Below are positions 1 through 11,368 of a DNA stretch of 64,000 bases, one piece after another; within the stretch, counting starts at the first letter, position 1; every line of letters starts with the position of its first letter. The notes under the pieces are model-generated. The model made no database searches and had not been told where the DNA came from. It saw only the letters and a list, made by a program, of their open reading frames with translations. Location: NCBI GenBank assembly GCA_037074765.1, contig JBAMDO010000126.1:62001-126000 (forward strand), read 5' to 3'. The translations under genes were made by a program, and so were the position numbers. The DNA comes from Mansonella perstans (Eukaryota; Nematoda; Chromadorea; Rhabditida; Onchocercidae).

Positions 1-75
1 TTGAAAAGTTAATGGAGTATTCGGCGAATTATTATCATTGATGTTATGCAAATGCTGAGCTATGCATTCTTCGAG
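1..75 (-). CDS. possible exon of an unidentified gene running off the left edge
   Basis: On the minus strand a pyrimidine-rich acceptor (TTACCCTCTCCAG) is followed by an open frame to the window edge, with a peptide beginning VELEECIAQHLHNIND. It looks protein-like, but there is no family match and only 25 codons are visible. It could also be chance sequence inside an upstream SF3A3 intron. No matching exon for the missing SF3A3 N-terminus was found in positions 1-474. Confidence 0.22.
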
Positions 76-474
76 TTCGACTGGAGAGGGTAATAAGTAT
101 TACAAATCAATAACTGTACTCTAAATCAGCTGTTATTTGGAGACCAAAACGTTAAGTGTAGATTATGCCGATGCAAATTAAATTTAAATTTAAAATAGGA
201 ATAACATCATCCTACAAGCATTTAGTCCAGTTTTTTTCCCTTTCTACTTCTTTGTTGTGAATGACTTTAAATTTTAGAAATGCTACATATAAAAGTCAGA
301 CCAGTTTAGACCAGTTTGGAATTCTTAAAATTTATTCTGTAATTGATACAAGGTGAGTTTTTTAGCATAAATGGAATAATTTGAGGCTGTAATTGGGAAA
401 GTTTGGAGTTTAATAAACGCATTTTCTTGTTCTTTCATATTTCTTTAATTATTTTGTTTTATTTTACTTTTCAG

Positions 475-2742
475 AGAATGGATTATTTGGCATTCTTAAG
501 CAACTTTGATCGTTTTTCTGATATTCCAATGAGCTCAAAGAAATCTGGCAGCTACCGTGAATATCTTGGCGCTCTGAAAGAATATCTGATTACTTTTCTC
601 GCAAGGACACGACCTCTGCTTAGTGTGAATGATGAATTTGAGAAAGCTGACGTTGAATTTGACAAGAAATGGGAGGAAGGCATGTCTTTTTATCTTGTTT
701 TTAAAACTTCTCGCTTTAAAAATGCATCGTTATTTACTTGCACTGTGTATGGTATTTTTAATTTTCAAGAAAGTATTCAAATAGTCACAAATTACGGCGA
801 TAGTGAAAGAAAATATGTAGCTTTATCATTCAGGCACAGTCTCAGGATGGAATCGCGATCAGCATAGCGCCTTGGCGCATTCTGGCGCATATTTGGATCT
901 TTCGTCATTCGAAACAGCTACCGATTTGGAAGCACTTGGACTTGATCGTCTGAAATTTGCACTCGTCGCGCTTGGTTTAAAATGCGGCGGGTTTGTTGAA
1001 TTTAATTTATCAATATAATGGCAAGCAAAGCAAAAAAAAAATCTAGAGATTCCTTTGGAATTTTATCCATATATTGATTTGGAAATTGAAATCGATAATT
1101 TTTTTTACAGTACGCTAAAGGAAAGAGCAGAACGACTATTTGCAACTAAAGGACATAAATTGAGTGAAATGGAGAAGACGGCGTTAGCAAAACGTCATGA
1201 TGCGGATCAAAAGGAACAGTTCAAATTGTACCAAACAGCACGATTGGAAGCATACATTCAACGGCAAGATATTTACTTAAATGTTTACACAAATTCACTA
1301 ATTTTGTTTTCATATATATATTATATTAGTAATTCCTCTCACATCTAATTAATTTTTGCGGGGAATATCGGTTGATAGCAATGCACTACTTAAAACAGCA
1401 TGTAATTAGGATGAATACATTTGATGATTATAATATATGGACGATAAGCTTGATTAATTGATCGTACAGTATTTGGAGGTATAGAAATTCAAGTATAATA
1501 TTCAATTAACAGATTGCAGAATTATAACAAACTTATTTCTGTATAGAGTTACTGGAAAATTAATTTCTCATTTTTGCTATTTATCGTATTTGATGAAGAA
1601 TTTGCAAAATATTTCAATATTTTTAATGTTTTTGAAGATAGAAAGTGACAAAAAATGCGTCATCCTGAAAAACCCTCATCTTCATAGGAATGAGCTTCAC
1701 TAAAAGCATTGAAGTATTCGTGTATAATCTGATAAGAATAGAGTTTATTTTTTTTCCTGTTGTTAAAATAATAGATTCTGATGAATAGAAGACGTTACCC
1801 ATCTCATTGCAGGAAGATGACTGCCTAATTAGCTCTCAAGAAGATTAACTGTGGCAAAGGCGTTTGATTATGATGAGAGGGGACTAGATTGCATAGAGGA
1901 TTGTTATTTACCGGATCCGTTCATGACAACATTACAAGAAAACATCTGTTTAGACAATATCATGCTAATTAATCATTTTTATCAAGTTTAACACAAATAT
2001 GATTTTTAGATTAGCATCATTGTTGAATGATGAAAGAGAAGCGACCAAAGAAAATGTCGAAAGAAAGCAAGCACGAGTTATCGGTGAAAATGCAGAGGAA
2101 GAGGAAGATGTAAACGATGTGTCGGATGAAGATGAGGACGATAGTATTCCATATAATCCCAAAAATTTACCCTTAGGATGGGATGGTAAGCCAATTCCAT
2201 ATTGGCTATACAAATTGCATGGTCTCAACATATCCTTTCCGTGTGAAATTTGCGGTAATCAAGTTTATAAAGGGCCGAAGGCATTTCAGCGACATTTTAA
2301 TGTAAGTAAATTTCATATGCGGTTTTTTCTTTTGACTTTTTTGAGTATTTCAATGATTATTAATGTTAATTCATGAACGTAACCGATAATATGAGCAGTA
2401 ATTTCAATGCTTGTTTTGATACATTGTTTAATCGATTTCTCAAGATATTTATAGTTCTGCTTTACTTAGATTAAATTTTAACATTTTGGGAATTTACTTC
2501 CATTTCTTCAAATTGAGGAATGGCGTCATTCGCATGGCATGCGTTGTCTTGGGATCCCGAATACGGCACATTTTGCTAATATTACGAAAATTTCGGATGC
2601 TGTTGAACTGTGGGGAAAAATACGACGACAAAAGGAATCGTTGAAATGGAATCCTGAACACGATGAAGAGTTTGAGGATTCCGCAGGAAATGTCGTCAAT
2701 AAACGAACGTTCGAAGATCTTAAAAGACAAGGACTTTTGTGA
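475..2742 (+). CDS. SF3A3: splicing factor 3A subunit 3 (SF3a60/SAP61), 3' part of gene
   Basis: SF3A3 is the 60-kDa subunit of the SF3a complex of U2 snRNP and is needed for branch-site recognition in the nucleus. Visible exons: 475-679 ([13 protein letters not shown], then FDKKWEEG), 834-990 ([20 protein letters not shown], ending GLKCGG), 1111 to about 1305, 2010-2301 ([20 protein letters not shown] and the zinc finger [19 protein letters not shown]) and 2518-2742 ([20 protein letters not shown], ending [14 protein letters not shown] with [11 protein letters not shown]). The C2H2/matrin-type finger keeps Cys-x2-Cys and both histidines, split by an intron after RHFN. About the first 190 residues of the family are missing and should lie left of the window. 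The first intron has a GC donor (680-833). The end of the third visible exon is uncertain: the next exon needs phase 2, and the only phase-2 GT nearby is weak. Identification is secure; the exact gene model is not. Confidence 0.93.
680..833 (+). other. GC-AG intron in SF3A3
   Basis: The exon ends GAGGAAG and the intron begins GCATGT and ends TTCAG. Joining G at 679 to GC at 834 gives an uninterrupted WEEG-TVSGW reading that matches the family (WENG-xxGW). The nearby GT at 685 does not restore the frame. Confidence 0.8.
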
Positions 2743-3747
2743 TTATATCAATGCTTATTTCCAGTTCTTGCAATGAAATACTCTTCGACCTTTATTGCTG
2801 TAATTTGTAATCATTAAGCAGAAATTACTCAATCTTCTGAAGGATAATTTGGCTTGTCTTAGTGCCAAATTGTTAGGGTTTTCAAGGACCATTCATCTTA
2901 GAGATCTCAATTTTCACTGTCATTTGAAAGAGGAATTAAAATTGTTAGAATTTTTCTCTGTCCCTGATTGCCATTTAAACTTTTGACATAAAGATACGGC
3001 TGGAAGAATTTCTGGAAAGTATTTCCATTTTTGTCCTTACCACTTTGCCTATGTTTTTCCTTTTTTTTGATTTTATAACAATAAATTTGATTGATTTCGG
3101 GGTTGCTAAAGTACGCGGCTCCCAACAGTAATTGAATTTAAATTTGCCAACATATCAGCTTCAAAATTCATGTTCGTACATTGGGAAACACTTAAATCGA
3201 ATTAATAAAAGCAAAAGAAAAATTATGAATAAACAAGCTGATAGATCCATTCTAGAAAAAGAACATCTGATATTAAATCCAAATCTTTGAATTTAAAATA
3301 AAACCAAAAGTGATACCTCAGATACAGAGATAACGAACGAATGCGAATATAGTAAAATGGAACAGAAATATCTGAACATACTGATTGCCAAATATCAAAA
3401 AGCAGACTTTTTTTTAACGGATCTTTAAAGCATTTGTGGTCCCTGAGGCGCATCAAAATCAAAAAATTTCTTACAACTGGGAACTCTCGAACTACCTTTA
3501 CAATTTCCTCTTGGATGATTGCGTTTTCTACGCTTTCTGGGTAGATGAATTGGTGATAGCATGTCTTCACGTCTGCTATTTGCTCCTTCCTGTAATTGAT
3601 CATCGAATATATCACCAGCATCCTTGAACTGCTGGCAAGAAGCTTCACGATTACCATGTAATGTGGTATCTAAAAATATGATCTGAAACTCGAAGAATAT
3701 AAAACAAAATTGGTATTGGACTTTATTGAGAAAACTAAAACATCATC
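2743..3747. other. intergenic region between convergent genes SF3A3 and ICE2-like
   Basis: Both flanking genes end here (tail to tail). The 144-codon minus-strand open frame at 3223-3657 has no recognisable family and no convincing splice or start context. An AATAAA at about 3079 could be a polyadenylation signal for SF3A3 but is far downstream. Confidence 0.5.
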
Positions 3748-6700
3748 TCAATAAGATGAAGCAATGGACGTACTAGTAGTTTGTTTTTTCCTTGAATTCC
3801 TCCTTGAAATGACACCATCTTTTTTGGCTCCAAAAGTGGCTGGTATTCGTTTTTGCACAATATGATATACAAGCACTAAATGTTCATCTATTCCATGAAA
3901 AATTTCCTCAACTGGCGGCAAACGTTCATCGAAATTTAACTCTTTCAACTGTTTCTCCGTCAAATGTGCATTATTTCTAAAAATCAGATAACAAAAAATT
4001 TAACTTCCATTGGGAAAAAAAATCTACAAATAGCAATATTTGTTATATAATGTTCAATACTGATTCAAAAAAATAAAAAACAGAGCATGGAGAATAGCAC
4101 TCTTCATGTTTCTTGAAATATATCTCAAATATACAGCTGAAAATCGCCAGAATCGATTTCAGAAAAACTACAAACAAATTACACGTCATCTGTGGGAAGC
4201 AAAATTTGTAATTTGTTCGATTCTTTTCGAATCAAATAGTTGCCTGGTTGAAGAGATTCCAATTTCGTGACTATCTTTTTCAACCACTGTGTCCGTTCTT
4301 CAGCTCTGCAAAAAAGTAAAATTAATACGGTTGAAACAGATAATATTCTGCAAAATTCAAGCCAGATCAATCAGATCAATCAAAAGCGATTTCAAGGTGA
4401 CTTCAAAAAAGTTTAATCAAAATAATTCGAAGCATTATCACAGAATCTCTGCAGATCTGCATTTACTTGAATAATCTCAGTTTTATTTACAAATTGCTTC
4501 TATGAGCTTATTTATCCAAAGCATTAAAGTGACACTAACAGTTTTCGTAGATCTGGCCGATTTGCACTTAACATATTTTCACTGTACAGTTCCTTCTGGA
4601 GAAGATGTTGCTCCAAATAATGTAATCTACAAATAAATGAATAAGAATATCAACTAATAAAAAAAATTAACTGAGGGTATTGATTCTGAAAAGAAAAAAA
4701 AATTTGAAGCAAAAAAGAACAGTTCAACACTCATGATTTGATTTGTTCTTCATTTTTTTTGAACTAAAAAATAAGGCAACACCTTAAGCGAACAAGCTGC
4801 GAGGCGCATTTAAATTTACAACGAAAATAATCGTGCAGCCATTCTTCATCATTCAATCTCTGAAACAAAAAATTTTGATTTAGAAAAAAAAAGATGGAAA
4901 ATGGAAAAACGTTCCAAAAGAACGACTTATCTTTCCCCAACTTACAAGAAATCTGGAATGGTCCATTACTGGTAATTATTATTTTTCTTTCCGGAAATTT
5001 TCTAAAATCTCAAACCTCAGCACCGAATTCGGCGGCATATTCAATTTTATGGACAATACTCAGCTCATTTCCAATTCCATCAATGCCATCGTTATTGGCT
5101 CGTATAATTACATCTATATCTTGCATTCCGTCATGCCCCAATGAAAATAATGTGTAACGTTTACTAAGATCAGCACCATTAAATGCAGAAGGATCAGAAT
5201 TCTGTTCTATTCCTGTAACAAAATAATTTTAAAAAAGTTATCGCCCAACTAAATTTAAATTAATCTCACAAAAAAAAAATGAACTGAAATAGTGATATGC
5301 CCTTTCTGTCCAATATCTTTGCGTTTAATGAACTTAAAATTATCTTGCGATTAAACAATTTGACTTTGATGCATTGAAAAAGCTATATCTATCCTGAAAT
5401 TTAATACAGACCTCTACAAATGCTGGAAATATCATTATCATTTGTGCCCATTTCATTCATAATATCACCAAGAATGTCATCGCAAACTCTAAAAGTAAAC
5501 AACAGTAAAGTGAAAAGTGAAAAACAGTAAAATAGATGACAGTATTGAATAGTTCTCGTATGAAATGGAATCCTTCGTATATATTGCAATGAAGTATACT
5601 AAAAATGCGCATATATTACCTGAAAATAAAGACAAAACCCAAAGTTCATGATCATCTAAGTACATCCGGAAAAAATCAATAAATGAATTTAAATAATGCA
5701 GCAAATTCAGTTTGATCAAAATCTTCAATGTCACAATTTAAACGGAACTTACGGCGCCGCAACAGATGATGAAGCTGATGATGAAGACGGTACAGCAATG
5801 GTTTTTATATTATTCGTTTCTTTTCTGTTAATTGTACCTGATGGCGAATTTTCTGGTGTTTCCTCGCTATCAGCAACTTCATCAGCAATTATCAAATTGC
5901 TTTGATTATCTCCTCCTTAAGAAAAAGAAACGACTTTAATAAAATATATAATATCCGTCACATCTCATGATTAAATAATCCGACAATTTTAAATTAAAAT
6001 CCTATTGAATCGCATGAATACCTCTTATTAAATTGCTTATCAAGATTCATTTTTTCTAAGACTATCCCAGATTCATTCTTCAAGTCTTAAAAATCTCAAA
6101 AATGAGAAAAACAATTAATCTAGTCGAAAAATGAAAAAAAACAATTAATCTAATTGCACCTTGCTTGAACTGATCAGCTTGTTCCAGTCTAGCACGGTTA
6201 AATCGCTGCCGTCCACCTGTTTTTGCTGATATTTTATCATCTACTTCTTTTTTTAAATCACCGTAAATTGCTGATTTCACAGAAAACTTCAAATAACGAC
6301 GCCATAATGATGGACCGTTGATTGATGTTTCGATGCATGGCTTACTAACAAGACATACATTTTCAAAACGATCTAAATAGCTGTACAAAACTGAAGACAT
6401 TTCATGACCTGGATGGTTTTGAAAAAATTTTAGTTTTCAACTGGTAACAATTAATCATCCATTACAGCAGATGAGAACTAACTAATGATAATCGGGCCAG
6501 CGAGCAATCACAACAAACTTTTAAAGCTAATACATACTCGTTCTATCACTAAAACTTCGTTTCACCACAATCGGTATCAGATATGTAGAGGAATCAGCAA
6601 TCCACGGATTGCATAAAATTTTCAAAGCACTGCTTGAGCACATTACAACGCGTACACCATATTTCACAGCTAAATGCATCGCAAATTCATCGGATTCAAG

Positions 6701-7336
6701 CGGGTACTAGAAACAAGAACAAAAATCCGTTAATATCAGCAAGGATAGAATCATTTCCTTATGAGACGAACAGAAATCGATAGAATTAATTATTTCTAGA
6801 TCATGTCGGCCAATAAAAATAATTAATAATAAAACAGTAAAGAATGACAAACTTTTGTTTTCTTATTTGGTGGATACTGCACTGATATATCTTCCACCAA
6901 ATGATTAAATTTAAAACGCCGTCTTTCGTTTGGTAAAGTAATTTTCGGCACTTTACCCCGATAAAGCACTGCTTTTCTCGTTAAAATCGTTAATGCATCA
7001 ACTGCTAAATCCTTCATCTCTTCATCACAGATTGGTGCACTATATTGGGAATGTAATGTTGATGCACGAAATCTTAATCGATCCTAAATCCACAAATATA
7101 TCAGTATGTAGTGAGATAACAAATAAATGTTTTATTAAACTTTGCTTGTCGGATTTCTAAAATAATACAACTTAGTTAAGTGATTAAGTAATCCGAAGTT
7201 CAATATTTTGTATATTAAAAATAAGCATAAAATAAAGAAAATCTTCTCTCAAACAGCTGCTTAATAAGAAATGACTTAAACTTTACTCACTCAAGATCTA
7301 AACTTACTTCCGCCCTATTCATAATTCTAAAAATTG

Positions 7337-7368
<32 letters not shown>

Positions 7369-9828
7369 CAAATGTACATTATCATACCAAAATATAAGAG
7401 ATAACTCGTTGATTGTCGCAAGCATATACTGATTTCTTTCTAGAACGAAGGCTATTTAAGACCAACTCTTGATATCGCACACGCTCATCTTTCAATTTTT
7501 CATCCATAATCTGCAGCGAGTCAAAATTTTTGAATATGAAATAAGCCTAGACTGGTGTATGATTCTGTATTTAATACATGAAATAAACCCAATTTAGAAC
7601 TGCTGCTTAGAATATTTTTTCTTATATTTCAAATTTAAGTTTGGTCGTTTGTATGTTAAATCATATCAATGTCAACTTCATATCTAAGATCAAGTTTTGG
7701 TATGCAAAGCTCCTTAAGCTAAGCAATTCATAACCGAAAAATCAACAAAAGATTTTATCACGTTTAGAACTGCTGCTTAGAATATTTTTTCCCATATTTC
7801 AAGTTGACCATATTGTGTGTCAATTCATAACAATTCTGCATTTAAATCTATGTCCACTTTATGCCTTCAAATCTATGTCTTTTTTATCTAAGATCAAATT
7901 TTGATATGCAAAGCTTCTTAAACTAAGCAATACATAACTGACAAATCAACAAAAGACTTTATCACGAAAAACATTTATATCACTTCCTCAAATACTGGAA
8001 AATGAATTTGATAAAACCAAATAATGGAATAGTAATTGAAAAATAGCTTAAATAATTCAGTGTAAGAGTTTAGAAATTAAATACCAACCCGTATTTCCTG
8101 TCGATTTTGTTGAAAGCGTGGTTGCGAATGATTAGCATTCAGAAAATTCGCTACGATAGCCACATAACGCTGATGATCAATTGGCCTTTGAATAACCGAA
8201 TGATATTTCCGAAGTATTTTTGGAAAAGGTGGTGCCCATGGCATTTCTTCCCGCCCAACCTGGAAAAAATTAACTCAGATAAGTTACATATATAACTGAA
8301 AAAACGAAGCCTTTAATTTTTGCAAATGCCGGTTATTAATTTGACCATGAGGAGACTTCAGATTCTAATTTCGATTTTCCTAAAAAAGTACAAAAACAGC
8401 AGAGCTTTAAATCACTTTTGTGCTAAATTTCAATCATAATTTCAATTTGAATTTCCAGTTCTACATTCTCTAAAGTGCAAATCGGAATATCGTGAATTCT
8501 ACCTGCACTTTGTCATTTTCTGCTTTCGGATGAGCCTTTTCGCGCTGCTTTTCAACATACTTTTGAAGTGCCTCCTCCCTGAAAATGAATAACATAAGAA
8601 TTGTTGATTTCAAGCTTAAGCTTTTTACACAGTTATTCTATAGTTTGAAAAGAAAAGTTCAGTAATTCTGATGACATAATGTTCATATAGTGTACAAAAA
8701 CAAATATTTAAGAAAAGAATTAAGAAATAAGCTACAGTGTTCCTAAAACAAAATTTACTTTGATTAAAAAGAAGAAAAAAAAGCAAACCATCGAAGAAAT
8801 TATTTTTTCTCTATACTTACTTCGAATAACCTTGCTTAGCCAATTTATGAAGCGCGATATTAGTTGGTACTTTTGTCTCTTGTTTTCCTGATTCCTGTTT
8901 TGCCGATATGGCAGCTTTATGGCTTGTTCTCGCAGTATCTGATATCTCATCTTCTTTTCTCCACTTTCTTAACTTCCCGATATTTCCCAATTTTTCAACT
9001 TGCACTCGCGAACTACACGCAGTATTAATCCTTTGCTTTTGTTCAGTGAAGTCTTTTGGTGAGACTGATTCACTAGCATCCAATTTATGATTGTTTTGAA
9101 ACTGATCCCCTTCGTCCATTTGTTTCCCACTGTCGAAAATAAGGAGAAAAAAATTTATGCTTAAATAATCTGTGGCACTAAATTATTTAAAAAAAGCATC
9201 TTTTTTAAACACATCTGAAAAAATTAAATCTCGAAAGGTCTAAACTTTCATGTATATTTCAAAATATTATCAATATACAACAAAAATCGAATTCGGAACC
9301 TAATGCTTGCTGACCCAGCGAAAAGAGCTTTTTAAATTCAAATTCAATTTAAAAAAAGCCTCCAACAGGTCAAGTAATTTTACCAATCATAATTAAGGAT
9401 CTAAATGGAATCGAACAAAATTTATCACTGTTCAGTCCCATTCTATCTAACACATTCTAATTATAGAGGAAATACAAATTTACTTAGACTGATTAACAGA
9501 GTCAGTAAGATAATTCAATATTTCATTTAATCTCGCTAATTAATCGGATATTTCGTCAATAAATTTATTGTTAAGCAATAAGTCGAAAATTATTATTTTC
9601 AAATTAATTTTAATTAATAGAATATTTACTATTATTCGACGGTAACATCCAATACGGTAATTTGTTGACAAACAGAATCTCTTCGCCTTTCGTTTTCTCT
9701 AGTATTTGTTCGTCACGACATCGATCACAAAATATTGCAATATGTGAAATAATAGTATCTAAGTCTGAATTTGGATTTAAAAATGGACAATGTGAAGCAG
9801 CCTGTGAACCACGCCATTCTTCATCCAT
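3748..9828 (-). CDS. ICE2: ICE2/NARG2-like little elongation complex subunit 2 (C-terminal domain family)
   Basis: ICE2 (NARG2) is a subunit of the nuclear little elongation complex that supports Pol II transcription of snRNA genes. Exons on the minus strand: 9828 to about 9641, 9129-8821, 8578-8503, 8259-8089, 7510-7388, 7083-6853, 6706-6538, 6408-6160, 5915-5753, 5488-5412, 5212-5016, 4859-4783, 4626-4540, 4305-4183, 3976-3748. All phases from the second exon on close, giving about 820 residues. The family call rests on the C-terminal third, as I remember it: HKIEYAAEFGAE followed by a charged helix, and near the end EEIFHGIDEHLVLVYHI then KRIPATF, like the NARG2_C pattern of KLEY...FGAE and a late LLPYH...R.PCTF motif. 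The N-terminal two thirds (with PWAPPFPKILRKYHSVIQRP) were not matched to anything. The ATG lies 4 bases after a strong acceptor (T9CAG at 9833), suggesting SL trans-splicing. The exon 1/2 junction is unresolved: two phase-2 donors fit (ending 9641 or 9656), but the best-looking donor, GTAAAT, is out of phase. Confidence 0.68.
6099..6156. repeat. two-copy direct repeat, about 30 bp, in an ICE2-like intron/exon edge
   Basis: A unit resembling AAAATGAAAAAAACAATTAAT occurs twice in a row just downstream of the exon ending at 6160. It is simple AT-rich sequence. Confidence 0.6.
7340..7369. repeat. (TA)n microsatellite
   Basis: About 14 TA units in the intron between ICE2-like exons 6 and 5. Confidence 0.9.
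7593..7966. repeat. imperfect tandem duplication, units of about 170 and 204 bp
   Basis: Copy 1 (7593-7762) and copy 2 (7763-7966) are adjacent, and both start TTTAGAACTGCTGCTTAGAA and end near ATCAACAAAAGA-TTTATCACG. Copy 2 carries an internal insertion. Both lie in the intron between ICE2-like exons at 8089 and 7510. Confidence 0.85.
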
Positions 9829-11110
9829 CGAACTGAAAAAAAAAATCGAATTTATACAAATAAAAATTAAAATTTTCAAGATATGACAAATTCAAAAATG
9901 TTCATGAAAGTAAAAGAAAGAATATATTTGAAAAAGATTAAAATTTTGAGAGTTTGCTTAAAATTTTTGAAATGACTCAAAATTACAAATTTAGAAAACC
10001 GTTTCAGAAAATGAAAGAATTTGCTTTTTCTAATGTTTGAATGAGTGATAAACCATTTGAACGTGTCCTCTAAACTTATGTAACCATATGAAATTTTGAA
10101 ATAAAACTTCGAAAAATAACGAAGTAACTCAATTGATACGCATTATGCGTGCAATGTGTCAACTTCAACCTCTTACGAAATCTCACACTAAAGGAAAAAG
10201 GGCGAACTGTGAAATTGGTATTAGGCGGGCGGTCACGTATCACGCAAAAAAAAAACTTTGATGGCCTGGAAATAATGGAAATTTCCGGAATGGAGTTGTG
10301 GAAAAGCAAGAGGAAAATCCGGTGAAATGTTCTGAGATTTTCAAATTTTCAAGAATTCTAATTTTGCTAATTCTTGATATTTTGCAAATTTTTTTTTTTA
10401 AATTTTATTTTTGCTTCATTCTTATTTTTTTTGTTTGCTTTATTTAATTAAATTTTTAAACAAAAAAAAAAAGAACCGAAATTACAGCAGAAGGTTTTTA
10501 AATTTTCTTCTCTTCTGAAAAATTTGCAAACATTTTTCTTTTTTGATTGTGCAATTTTTGAAGTTAGTTTTTGATTAAATTTGAATTGCTAATTTAGACA
10601 TTTGACACTTTAACGATCGCTTTGTTCTTACTTCTCATAAATAATAGCCATAAGGATAATTTGCTTTCACAAAATCCTATTTATTTTTTATTTTCATTGA
10701 TTCCTTTGCTAAATATTATTACTTATAAAATTTGTTAATTTATATAATACATCGAATTTTTTTAAAATGATTAATTGAAATTAGAAGCCATTTAAAACTT
10801 CTGTTTATGAGAATTGTACGATTTGGTATAAATCAGAATTGCTTTCTTTCCTTTCTTTGTTTTCCTTTTACCTTTCCATTAACATCTTTGCTTCTTTTAT
10901 CGTATAAATGAAATTTATTTTTGCTAAGAAATTTCCAGAAATAATATTATGGAGTAATTCAATATTAAATTATTTTATATTTTAAAAGATACAATGTGAT
11001 ATTATCAAGCATATGATTTTTTTAGCTAATTAATTAATCAATCCATATTTATCATTATTATAATTACATAATTACTTATACAAATTATTTAATTTTATAT
11101 AATTGCAGTA

Positions 11111-11368
<258 letters not shown>

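Noticed and set aside
475..477. Treating the ATG at 478 as the SF3A3 start
   Set aside because: The match begins mid-protein in the family and the base before is a splice acceptor; the N-terminal exons are missing from the window.
1055..1110. Upstream part of the open frame at 1055 ([13 protein letters not shown]) as SF3A3 coding
   Set aside because: It is intron; the SF3A3 exon starts at 1111 after TTTACAG, where the protein match ([10 protein letters not shown]) begins.
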